Assembly: GCF_009870065.1 (NCBI RefSeq)
Contig: NZ_WWIA01000365.1
Location: 1 to 35,897, forward strand
Direction of reading: 5' to 3'
Length of the DNA stretch: 35,897 bases
Origin: Streptomyces sp. SID5785
GTDB taxonomy: Bacteria > Actinomycetota > Actinomycetes > Streptomycetales > Streptomycetaceae
Part shown: piece after piece, positions 1-6,093 of the stretch
How the letters are laid out: the number at the start of each line of letters is the position of its first letter
Numbering within the stretch: position 1 is the stretch's first letter
Notes under the pieces: generated by a model
What the model was told of the DNA's origin: nothing
The model's database searches: none
What the model saw: only the letters and a program-made list of their open reading frames with translations
Program-made: the position numbers and the translations under genes

Positions 1-373
1 CGAGCTGGTCCTCGTCGTAGTGCTTGGCGGCGTTCGCCCACACCTCGTCGGACACCCCGCCCGAGGCGTCGGCGAGCCGGGTCCCGGCCTCGGCCAGCTC
101 CAGCGCCGCGCGCTCGGCGTCGGTGAACACCTTCGCCTCGCGCCAGGCGGCGATCATGTGCAGCCGCTGCGCGGTCTCGCCCGCCTCGGCGGCGTCCTTC
201 GTGTGCATGTCGAGGCAGAACCCGCAGCCGTTGACCTGGCTGGCCCGGATCAGGACGAGGTCCGCGGTGAACTTCGGCAGCTCCACCGCCTCGAGGGCCT
301 TGCCCGCGGCGTTGATGTGGCGGATGAACTTGGCGGTGACGGCGTTGCCGAAGAGGTCGAGACGGGCTTCCAT
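1..373 (-). CDS. AhpD-like carboxymuconolactone decarboxylase family protein (partial, 3' end off window)
   Basis: The minus-strand frame opens with ATG at 373 and runs off the left edge, giving 124 residues. Residues 48-57 read NGCGFCLDMH, the CxxC plus histidine signature of the AhpD/CMD family (C50, C53, H57). Members are peroxidase- or peroxidase-associated thiol proteins of the cytoplasm; the true substrate cannot be read here. The start is supported by an AGGAGAG ribosome site at 378-384, about six bases from the ATG. The gene is divergent from the acetyltransferase at 522, and a Crp-type palindrome lies in the 148-bp gap between them. It is truncated only by the window edge. The family call is firm, the physiological role open. 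Confidence 0.9.
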   Translation of the reverse strand, partial: MEARLDLFGNAVTAKFIRHINAAGKALEAVELPKFTADLVLIRASQVNGCGFCLDMHTKDAAEAGETAQRLHMIAAWREAKVFTDAERAALELAEAGTRLADASGGVSDEVWANAAKHYDEDQL

Positions 374-466
374 GGCGCTCTCCTAGTCCTACTGCTTCTG
401 CGAGTGGTTCCTGGTCGCTTACATCTGGATGACGGAGCGCACGCCGACGATGTGACCGCCCGCAAA

Positions 467-482
467 TGTGACCTGGGTCACG
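467..482. promoter_or_regulatory. Candidate Crp-type operator between divergent genes
   Basis: GTGACC at 468-473 and GGTCAC at 476-481 form a perfect 6-bp inverted repeat with a 2-bp centre. It can also be read as TGTGA-N6-TCACG, and it fits the GTG-N6-GNCAC pattern I associate with Streptomyces Crp. A further GTGACC half-site lies at 452-457. It sits about 40 bp upstream of the acetyltransferase ATG and 95 bp upstream of the AhpD-like start, so it could serve either gene. The match is seen; binding is inference. Confidence 0.45.
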
Positions 483-520
483 CCGCGACGCTGCGGTGCG
501 GCGCCTGCCTAGGCTCCTCG

Positions 521-556
521 CATGACGCACGACATGACGCACGACATGACGCATGA
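521..556. repeat. 12-bp tandem repeat over the acetyltransferase start codon, three copies
   Basis: The unit catgacgcacga is present at 521-532 and 533-544, with a near copy at 545-556. Each unit carries an ATG in the same reading frame, so changes in copy number alter the N-terminus by four residues without shifting frame. Confidence 0.9.
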
Positions 557-1022
557 GCCGCACCTGGAGAAGATCACTCCGGCCAACCTGGACGCCGCGC
601 TCGGCATCCGGGTCCGCCCCGACCAGGAGCACCGGGTCGCGCCCGTCGTGAAGTCCCTCGCCGAGGCGTACGTGCACCCGGACGTGGCGTGGCCGCGCCT
701 GATCGTCGACGGGGACCGGCCCGTCGGCTTCCTCATGGCCTTCTTCGGCATCGACTGGAAGGGCGACGGCTCCCGCGACGACGTGCGTTCCGGCCTGTGG
801 CGCCTCAACATCGCGGACGGCGAACAGGGCCGCGGCTACGGCCGCTTCGCGGTCGAGGCGGTCGCCGCCGAGATCCGCCACCGCGGCGGCACCCGCTTCA
901 CCACGACCTGGCACCCCGGCCCGACCGGCCCCGCGGCGTTCTACCTCCGTCTCGGCTTCCGCCCGACGGGCGAGACGAGCGGCACCGACGAGGTCGGGGA
1001 GATGGAGCTCGCCGCCCCCTGA
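522..1022 (+). CDS. GNAT-family N-acetyltransferase (BltD/PaiA/SpeG-like)
   Basis: This 166-aa protein carries the GNAT acetyl-CoA site EQGRGYGRFAVEAV (about residues 104-117) and the C-terminal AAFYLRLGFRP strand (about 139-149). The N-terminal layout, with a loop of the type AxxYVHPxxAWPRLI followed by DRPVGFLMAFFGI, resembles polyamine or amine acetyltransferases, so it probably transfers acetyl from acetyl-CoA to an amine in the cytoplasm; the substrate is inferred. Three in-frame ATGs at 522, 534 and 546 come from a 12-bp tandem repeat that encodes repeated MTHD. No Shine-Dalgarno is visible before any of them, so translation may be leaderless or start at any of the three. The longest form is given. 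Confidence 0.88.
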   Translation: MTHDMTHDMTHEPHLEKITPANLDAALGIRVRPDQEHRVAPVVKSLAEAYVHPDVAWPRLIVDGDRPVGFLMAFFGIDWKGDGSRDDVRSGLWRLNIADGEQGRGYGRFAVEAVAAEIRHRGGTRFTTTWHPGPTGPAAFYLRLGFRPTGETSGTDEVGEMELAAP

Positions 1023-1025
1023 GCC

Positions 1026-1077
1026 GGACCGGCCGCCCGGACCGGCCGCCCGGACCGGCCGCCCGGACCGGCCTCTC
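1026..1077. repeat. 13-bp GC-rich tandem repeat, four copies (last one degenerate)
   Basis: The unit ggaccggccgccc occupies 1026-1038, 1039-1051 and 1052-1064, with a diverged fourth copy at 1065-1077. It starts four bases after the acetyltransferase stop. The units contain ccgg and ggccgg palindromes, so the transcript can fold in several registers and may act as a terminator or RNA-stabilising element. Function is inferred. Confidence 0.85.
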
Positions 1078-1193
1078 CGGGCTGCCCGTCTCCGGGTGCG
1101 CGTCCGACCGGATCGGGCCACGGTGATCGGGCCCGCGCCGTACCGCTCCCGCGAGGATCGAGGGCGTAGAGAGGAAGGAACGGAGGAGGCCGC

Positions 1194-2078
1194 GTGATCG
1201 CGACGCTCAACGAACTGGCCGGCCGCGTGGAGCAGGTGCTCGACGGTGCCGGGGACCCGCTCGACGTGCCCGCCTTCGCGCTGGCGCACGGCACGAGCGA
1301 GTACCACCTGCGGCGGATGTTCTCGTCGCTGGCCGGGATGCCGCTCTCGGAGTACGTGCGGCGCCGCCGGATGACCGTGGCCGCGGCCGACGTCGTCCGC
1401 GGCGGCCCCGGCAACGATCTCCTGAGCATCGCCGTCCGGCACGGATACGGCTCGACCGAGGCGTTCGGCCGGGCGTTCCGCGCCGTGCACGGTGCCGCGC
1501 CCGGTGACGTGCGCCGCGACGGAGGCCCCCTGCGTTCCCAGCCACAGCTCAGGTTCCGCCTGACCGTCGAAGGGAGCACCCCCATGGACACCCGCATCGC
1601 CGACCGCCCCGCCTTCCGCCTGATCGGCCACGCCACCCGCGTCCCGCTGATCCACGAAGGCGTCAACCCGCACATCAAGGAGCACATCGAGTCGCTGCCC
1701 CCGCAGGCCCACGGCCGCCTCAAGGAACTCGGCGACACCGACCCGGCCGGCCTCCTCCAGGTCACCGACGACCTGGCCCAGGACGCCGCCGAGGGCACCG
1801 AGCTCACCTACCTCCACGGCGTGGCGGTGACCGCCGGGACCCCGGTCCCCGACGACCTGGACGCCATCGAGGTGCCGCCGGGCGCATGGGCGGTCTTCCG
1901 CACGAGCGGCCCGCACCCGCAGGCGCTCCAGACGGCGTGGGCGGCGACGGCGACGGAGTGGTTCCCGTCGAACCCGTGGCGGCTGCGCCCGGGCCCGTCG
2001 ATCGTCGCGACCCTGGAGCGGGCGCCGGACTTCAGCACGGCCACGTGCGAACTGTGGCTCCCGGTCGAGCCGGCCTGA
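1194..2078 (+). CDS. AraC-family regulator with GyrI-like effector domain
   Basis: The 294-aa protein has an N-terminal AraC/XylS double helix-turn-helix (about residues 8-105). Typical elements include SEYHLRRMFSSLAGM and YGSTEAFGRAFRAVHG. A GyrI-like small-molecule-binding domain follows from about residue 130 to the end, containing RIADRPAFRLIGHAT and the IPPGxWAVF-type strand VPPGAWAVFRT. This is the Rob-like order, known for regulators that bind hydrophobic or cationic compounds and activate efflux or stress genes. The GTG start at 1194 follows a strong GGAGGAGG at 1182-1189. It lies in the same direction as the next two-gene unit but is separated from it by an operator-bearing gap, so it is probably transcribed alone. 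Confidence 0.92.
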   Translation: MIATLNELAGRVEQVLDGAGDPLDVPAFALAHGTSEYHLRRMFSSLAGMPLSEYVRRRRMTVAAADVVRGGPGNDLLSIAVRHGYGSTEAFGRAFRAVHGAAPGDVRRDGGPLRSQPQLRFRLTVEGSTPMDTRIADRPAFRLIGHATRVPLIHEGVNPHIKEHIESLPPQAHGRLKELGDTDPAGLLQVTDDLAQDAAEGTELTYLHGVAVTAGTPVPDDLDAIEVPPGAWAVFRTSGPHPQALQTAWAATATEWFPSNPWRLRPGPSIVATLERAPDFSTATCELWLPVEPA

Positions 2079-2125
2079 GCGCATGTGAGGCCGGTGCGGT
2101 CCTCGTAGTTGATCGCCCGGCCCGA

Positions 2126-2191
2126 TTTCCATCCCGGAAACTCGACTCTTTCCATCCCGGAAACTGACGAGTACTCTTTCCGTCATGGAAA
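2126..2191 (+). promoter_or_regulatory. Three spaced TTTCC-N5-GGAAA palindromes (operator cluster)
   Basis: The same inverted repeat, TTTCC-N5-GGAAA, occurs at 2126-2140, 2149-2163 and 2177-2191. The first two share the centre atccc; the third has centre gtcat and overlaps the ATG at 2185. Starts are 23 and 28 bp apart, about two to three helical turns, which suits cooperative binding of a dimeric regulator. The best candidate ligand protein is the winged-helix regulator encoded second in this unit (2682-3077), giving negative autoregulation; that assignment is inference. Confidence 0.65.
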
Positions 2192-2685
2192 CAAACGGGG
2201 TCGACGGGCTGCACCTCACACCGGCGCAGGCCCACGCCGCACTGGCCGACACGGAGCACGTGCGGGCCAGTGCGGCCAAGAGGTCGGCCACCCCGTGGCC
2301 GACCTGGTTCTTCGTCACACTGACGCTCTACATCGCGGCTTTCCCCTTCGTGTACGGCGGCCTCGTCGCCGACCGCGACTGGCTGATCCCGCGCCCGGCC
2401 TGGCTCGCCGTCGCCCTGACGCTCACCGCGCTGTACGCGGCACTCTTCGCGGTCGCCGCCCGGTCCTGGCGGGCCCGCACCGGCGTGGCCCTGCGCCTCG
2501 ACGTCCTGCCCCGCCGGGTGACCGTCCCGGCGTCGATCGGCCTGCCGGTGCTCCTCGTGGGCTCGCCGCTCGCCTTTCGCCTGACCGGGAGCCCCGGCTG
2601 GCTCGCGGCGGCGTCGGGGGTCGGCGCGGCGGTCTCCGTGGCGTTCCATCTGGCCTTCGTCCGCCTGCACCGGAAGCCCGCGTGA
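2185..2685 (+). CDS. Four-helix integral membrane protein of unknown function
   Basis: The 166-aa product shows four hydrophobic spans, at about residues 42-64, 72-94, 117-136 and 140-159, separated by short basic loops (for example ARSWRARTG and RLHRKPA at the C-terminus). No catalytic motif is recognised. The stop overlaps the GTG of the next gene by 4 bp (GTGA), so the two are translationally coupled. Small membrane proteins paired with a winged-helix regulator are common in actinomycetes, where the regulator usually controls the pair. The palindrome cluster that overlaps the start codon supports tight repression. Function unknown. Confidence 0.85.
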   Translation: METNGVDGLHLTPAQAHAALADTEHVRASAAKRSATPWPTWFFVTLTLYIAAFPFVYGGLVADRDWLIPRPAWLAVALTLTALYAALFAVAARSWRARTGVALRLDVLPRRVTVPASIGLPVLLVGSPLAFRLTGSPGWLAAASGVGAAVSVAFHLAFVRLHRKPA

Positions 2686-3077
2686 GCACCGCCGCCGGTT
2701 CCCGGCCGGGGCAGGACCCGCTGGCCGGCTTCGACACCGTCGTCCACGCGCCGCACCGGCTGCGCATCTGCGCGCTTCTCGAGGCGGCGGGCGAGGCCGA
2801 GTTCGCCACGGTCAAGGAGGAACTGGCCCTGTCCGCCTCCGCGTTGAGCAAGCACGTGACGGTCCTGATGGACGCGGGCTACGTGACCCAGCGCAAGGCC
2901 GTCCGGGCCACGCGCCAGCGGGTGTGGCTCAGCCTGACCGACCCGGGCCGGGCCGCGTACCGCGGGCACCTCGCGGCGCTGCGGGCGATCGTGGGGGAGC
3001 CGGGGGTGGGGACCGGCGGGTCAGTCCAAGCCCAGGCCCAGGCCCAGGAGGCCCCGCCCGGCGACGCGCCTTCCTGA
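2682..3077 (+). CDS. Winged-helix (MarR/ArsR-like) transcriptional regulator
   Basis: The 131-aa protein begins with GTG inside the preceding stop codon. Residues about 15-100 form a winged helix: HAPHRLRICALLEAAGEAEF, then the recognition helix region LALSASALSKHVTVLMDAG, then a wing with RKAVRATRQRVWLSLTDPG. This fits the winged-helix DNA-binding family (PF13601-like) often called a MarR-like regulator. The tail is low complexity with alternating Gln-Ala. It is co-transcribed with the membrane protein upstream and probably binds the three TTTCC-N5-GGAAA sites at 2126-2191. The inducing signal is unknown. Confidence 0.88.
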   Translation: MSTAAGSRPGQDPLAGFDTVVHAPHRLRICALLEAAGEAEFATVKEELALSASALSKHVTVLMDAGYVTQRKAVRATRQRVWLSLTDPGRAAYRGHLAALRAIVGEPGVGTGGSVQAQAQAQEAPPGDAPS

Positions 3078-3100
3078 ACCGCCCAGCCCCCTCCCGTCCC

Positions 3101-3130
3101 CTCACCTCACCTCACGTCACCTCACCTCAC
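3101..3130. repeat. Pentanucleotide tandem repeat (ctcac), six units
   Basis: Units ctcac fill 3101-3130 with a single change (gtcac) in the fourth. It lies in the 49-bp gap between two convergent genes and reaches into the last codons of the reductase gene on the minus strand. Confidence 0.85.
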
Positions 3131-3756
3131 CCGCGCTCCTCCGGCCCGTACGACCCGAACTGCGCCGCCCCCGTCACCTCGTACACCTGCGCCGAGACCC
3201 CGCCGGGGGTCGTCTCGCTGCTCAGCAGGCGCAGCCCGGCCGGTTCGCCGCCGTCCGGGAACAGGCGGCGGCCCGTGCCCACGACCACCGGTGCGACCAT
3301 CAGCCGGACCTCGTCGACCAGCCCCGCGGCCAGCAGCGAGGCGCCGAGCCGTGCGCTGCCGTGGATGTGCAGCTCGCGCCCGGGCAGGCGCTTCACCTCG
3401 GCGACCTGGGCCACCACGTCACCGGACAGGACCGTGGTCGGGTTCCACGTCGCCTCGGCCTCGGTGAGGGTGTGCGACGCGACGTACTTCGGCAGCCCGT
3501 TGAGCTTGACGGCGACCGGGTCCCCCGGGTCGTTCATCTCCGGCCAGTCCCGCGCGAAGTTGACGTACGTGCGCCGCCCGAACAGGAACGCGTCCGCCTC
3601 CTCCAGCCAGCCCGTGATGATCCGCACGAACTCCTCGTCCAGGTGCGGCACGAGCCACCCGCCCCGCGTGAACCCGTCGCTCGTGTCCTCGTCCGGGGCC
3701 CCGGGCCCCTGCGCGACCCCGTCCAGCGACAGGAACTCCTGCAGTACCAGTCTCAC
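3127..3756 (-). CDS. Dihydrofolate reductase-fold / RibD C-terminal domain protein
   Basis: From the GTG at 3756 this is a 209-aa RibD_C/DHFR-fold protein. It starts with MRLVLQEFLSLDGVAQ, has the FGRRTYVNF loop (about residues 69-77), the strand ELHIHGSARLGASLLAAGLVD (about 140-160) and the ending VVVGTGRRLFPDG. Family members are NADPH-dependent reductases or proteins of unknown substrate, cytoplasmic. I chose the GTG because AGGAG lies seven to eight bases upstream and because family homology begins here; a longer frame up to 3786 lacks support. It converges with the winged-helix gene and appears monocistronic. Confidence 0.9.
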   Translation of the reverse strand: MRLVLQEFLSLDGVAQGPGAPDEDTSDGFTRGGWLVPHLDEEFVRIITGWLEEADAFLFGRRTYVNFARDWPEMNDPGDPVAVKLNGLPKYVASHTLTEAEATWNPTTVLSGDVVAQVAEVKRLPGRELHIHGSARLGASLLAAGLVDEVRLMVAPVVVGTGRRLFPDGGEPAGLRLLSSETTPGGVSAQVYEVTGAAQFGSYGPEERG

Positions 3757-3873
3757 GGCACACTCCTCGCTCGTCCCGCACTCCACTCGGGCCGTCGGCC
3801 CCTCCCAGCGTCCCGGTTCCGCCGCGACCGGGCCACCGCAACGCGCACGGTCGTGGCGCCGCGCGCCCCGAGG

Positions 3874-4953
3874 TCACCCGCCGGTGAACCCGCCGACGGG
3901 TCCGGCGACGGTTCCGGCGGCAGCGGGAAGTCCGGTGACGGGCTCCCGGCACCCCGCGCAGCGGTCCTCGTCGCCCACGGGGCGGAACAGGTGCGCCTGG
4001 ACATGGCGCGGGCCCGCGCATTCGCGGAGGGCGGCGAGACGGGCGGAGAGGCGGGGGCGCCCCGGCTCCTCGTCCGGTCGGCGGTCCCCGGCCGCGCGCG
4101 GCGCGGCTCCTCCTCGTACGGGATGGTGTTGCTGTGGCGCGGTCGGCACCTCGGAGAGCAGGTACCGCAACAGCCCGCCGGGGTGCCGTACGGGCGTGCC
4201 GTCGGAGGGCAGGCCGCGCAGGATGTGCATGCGGACGTCCCCGGGCGTGTGGCCCGCCTCCAGCCAGCGGGCGGTGAGGGCGGTGAGTTCGGCGGTCATG
4301 GCGCGGGGGATGTGGCGCAGCGCGGGGTCCAGCGCGCGGTAGGCGGTGGCCAGGGCGTGGGCGGCGTCGGTGGCGGTGCCGTTCGTGTCTGTGTCTGTGT
4401 CTGTGTCTGTGTCTGTGTCTGCGTTCGCGTCTGCGGCGGCTGAGGTCCGTCCCGGTCGCTCGGTGCTTGGTGCCGGAGGGGTGGGGGTGTTGTCCCCGGT
4501 GTGGTCGCCGTAGGGATGACCGTCGGCCGGCCGGGTGGTCGGCTGTCCGGCGGCCGGTTGTCCGGCGGCCGGAGACACGCGACTCGGTGCGAGCTGCGGC
4601 GATGCGTCCCGCGTCATCATCCGGAGTGCCTCCTCGCGGCTCAACGGCGTGCTGGAGACGAGCTGTTGGGTGATCCAGTGCCCGCCCGGCCCCTGGGTCC
4701 GGCGCTCGTGCACGAAGCCCTCGTCCTTCAGCTGCTTCTTGGCCCGGACGAAGGCGCTGTTGCCGATGCGGGCTCGCTCGGCGGTACGGGAGAGGGTGTC
4801 GCGGGCGCCGTCAGGCAGCGAGACCTGCCAGATCAGGAGCCGGACCGCGTCGGAGGAGAGTCGGGGGTGCCGGATGAGCTCGTTGGAGAGCTGGGTGAAG
4901 GCGCGCGAGGGCGCGGTACTGTGCCGGTAGATCACGGTGGAGGTCTTTTCCAC
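3874..4953 (-). CDS. Winged-helix DNA-binding protein with low-complexity linker
   Basis: The 359-aa product opens with a winged-helix region (about residues 15-110), including LSSDAVRLLIWQVSLPDGA, then RIGNSAFVRAKKQLKDEGF and a wing with RRTQGPGGHW. This resembles replication-initiator or plasmid-type wHTH domains. A Pro/Ala/Thr-rich linker follows, carrying six Asp-Thr pairs (about residues 178-190), then a helical domain and a C-terminal CAGC pair near residue 330. The start is GTG at 4953 with no clear ribosome site; a 15-bp inverted repeat ends 11 bp upstream of it. The function is not known; similar proteins are found on actinomycete chromosomes and integrative elements. Confidence 0.75.
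   Translation of the reverse strand: MEKTSTVIYRHSTAPSRAFTQLSNELIRHPRLSSDAVRLLIWQVSLPDGARDTLSRTAERARIGNSAFVRAKKQLKDEGFVHERRTQGPGGHWITQQLVSSTPLSREEALRMMTRDASPQLAPSRVSPAAGQPAAGQPTTRPADGHPYGDHTGDNTPTPPAPSTERPGRTSAAADANADTDTDTDTDTDTNGTATDAAHALATAYRALDPALRHIPRAMTAELTALTARWLEAGHTPGDVRMHILRGLPSDGTPVRHPGGLLRYLLSEVPTAPQQHHPVRGGAAPRAAGDRRPDEEPGRPRLSARLAALRECAGPRHVQAHLFRPVGDEDRCAGCREPVTGLPAAAGTVAGPVGGFTGG
4385..4420. repeat. Hexanucleotide microsatellite (gtgtct), six perfect copies
   Basis: Six uninterrupted gtgtct units encode (Asp-Thr)6 in the linker of the minus-strand wHTH protein. The 6-bp unit keeps frame, so length change alters only linker length. Confidence 0.95.
4544..4573. repeat. 15-bp tandem duplication inside the wHTH gene
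   Basis: tgtccggcggccgg plus one base is duplicated head to tail at 4544-4558 and 4559-4573, encoding the repeated peptide AAGQP in the linker of the minus-strand protein. Confidence 0.8.
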
Positions 4954-4963
4954 TAGTGGTTCA

Positions 4964-4999
4964 GGCCCTCGTCGACGGTTGCAGCCGTCGACGAGGGCC
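4964..4999. promoter_or_regulatory. Perfect 15-bp inverted repeat in the divergent intergenic region
   Basis: Arms 4964-4978 (ggccctcgtcgacgg) and 4985-4999 are exact reverse complements around the 6-nt loop ttgcag. It lies 11 bp upstream of the GTG of the minus-strand wHTH gene and about 200 bp before the plus-strand gene at 5198. It may be an attenuator hairpin in the leader of the wHTH gene, or an operator for that protein. There is no T-run on either side long enough for a classical terminator. Confidence 0.7.
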
Positions 5000-5152
5000 G
5001 TTTGCTTGGGAGTGACGGTACTCGACGGTGTGTGAGCGGCGGGGTGCGTTCGGTGAAGTCCGTTGGGCTTGGCGGGAGTCCTCGTGAGACACCGGCCTTC
5101 GTCCGCGGTCCCCTCCGAGCCGCCGCGGACGCAAGAATGCGCAGGAGGCTGC

Positions 5153-5183
5153 GATGGGCGCTTCCGATGGGCGCTTCCGATGG
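5153..5183 (+). repeat. 13-bp tandem repeat carrying three ATGs in three different frames
   Basis: The unit gatgggcgcttcc is at 5153-5165 and 5166-5178, and a third partial unit gatgg follows at 5179-5183. The ATGs at 5154, 5167 and 5180 fall in the three different reading frames because 13 is not a multiple of three. A perfect AGGAGG sits at 5143-5148, five bases before the first ATG. Only the third ATG is in frame with the gene that follows. Confidence 0.9.
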
Positions 5184-5197
5184 ACGGGGAAAGACGT

Positions 5198-5815
5198 ATG
5201 GGCTTGGACTACGGCTACGACATCTACCTGCCTCCACGGCGTATCCCCAGGGCCCTGGCGGTGCTCGCGGAGCATGCCCCAACCCACGACAGACAGCCGC
5301 TGGACCTCACCCTTCCCGGCGGTGCGCGCCTCGTGCTCCCGTTCACGTCCTTGTGGTGGTCCGACCCGGTCGACGCCTCGACGAGCGACACGGTCGAGCT
5401 GGACACCTCGATCCTGTTCGACGCCGACGACGAAGTGCTCGCGTACGCGGACGAGTGCGGCTTGCCGGTCAGGGACGACGGCCGCGTGCAGGTCGGCTAT
5501 GTCTATCTGCGGGTCCGCTTCCGCTCCTTGCCGCACCCGGATTACGCGGTACTGGAGTTCGCCGCGGCGACGTCGCGGATGAGCCGACTCTTCGACCGCT
5601 CCCTTACTGTCGGACAGTTCTTCACCGGCCTCACCGCCACCGCGGGCGGGGCGTGCTGCCTCTTCGACACCGGAGATGGCGGACCGGAGCGGGTGCGCCG
5701 GCTGAACGGCGAGTCGGTCGACGAGATGATCGGGGCCGGACGCTTCCCGGACCTGGCGGCGTTGGCGGCGACGTGGCCGGATCCGGGCGAGGGCCCGGAT
5801 CCGGGGACGCTTTAG
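5198..5815 (+). CDS. Conserved hypothetical protein
   Basis: The 205-aa product begins MGLDYGYDIYLPPRRI and is soluble, with alternating strands and no recognised catalytic motif. I do not recognise its family; it reads like a conserved actinomycete hypothetical. The start is uncertain. ATG 5198 has a modest GGGGAAAG at 5186-5193, and ATG 5180 in the same frame adds six residues. The best Shine-Dalgarno in the region (AGGAGG at 5143-5148) points at an ATG at 5154 in another frame, because two 13-bp units lie between it and the in-frame starts. The final codons form a strong hairpin (5777-5804). Confidence 0.8.
   Translation: MGLDYGYDIYLPPRRIPRALAVLAEHAPTHDRQPLDLTLPGGARLVLPFTSLWWSDPVDASTSDTVELDTSILFDADDEVLAYADECGLPVRDDGRVQVGYVYLRVRFRSLPHPDYAVLEFAAATSRMSRLFDRSLTVGQFFTGLTATAGGACCLFDTGDGGPERVRRLNGESVDEMIGAGRFPDLAALAATWPDPGEGPDPGTL
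5777..5804 (+). terminator. Hairpin terminator inside the 3' end of the 5198 gene
   Basis: Arms 5777-5788 (ccggatccgggc) and 5793-5804 are exact reverse complements around a 4-nt loop. The TAG stop is at 5813-5815, just after the stem, with only a short T-run (ttt). The stem is therefore part of the coding sequence. A GC-rich stem with weak T-tract is common for actinomycete terminators. Confidence 0.65.
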
Positions 5816-5877
5816 CTCAGTCCAGGCATGACCCGAATCGCTGACCTACCCGATCCATTGGCGGGAGCCGCGACGTC

Positions 5878-6093
5878 TCAGAGCGTCGACCTCAGGAACG
5901 TCGCCCACGATGCGCGAGTGAACGAGAGTCTCGGACCACAGTCCTGCTTCGAATCTCGTATCAACACAGGTCCGATGCCACCGACCCCACACTCCACGCA
6001 TTCACCCCCCGAGCCGTTGCTGTAAGACGACTTGAACCATGTCGTCTCGACATCGAGGGGGGTGCCCGTGGAACGTATGTGGTCGTCGCTCAT
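5878..6093 (-). CDS. DUF397 domain protein
   Basis: The 71-aa product contains the hallmark WFKSSYSNGSGGECVECG (residues 19-36), then VLIRDSKQ, and ends in the typical SFTRASWATFL element, all of DUF397. DUF397 proteins are small cytoplasmic partners of XRE/DUF5753 regulators in Streptomyces and are implicated in control of development and antibiotic production. Its ATG overlaps the stop of the upstream XRE gene by 4 bp (ATGA), so the pair is translationally coupled. It converges with the 5198 gene. Confidence 0.95.
   Translation of the reverse strand: MSDDHIRSTGTPLDVETTWFKSSYSNGSGGECVECGVGGIGPVLIRDSKQDCGPRLSFTRASWATFLRSTL

Noticed and set aside
5154-5582. 142-codon frame starting at the ATG just after AGGAGG
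   Set aside because: The sequence is a frame shadow of the gene at 5198; I keep the start signal as a finding about translation, not as a gene.
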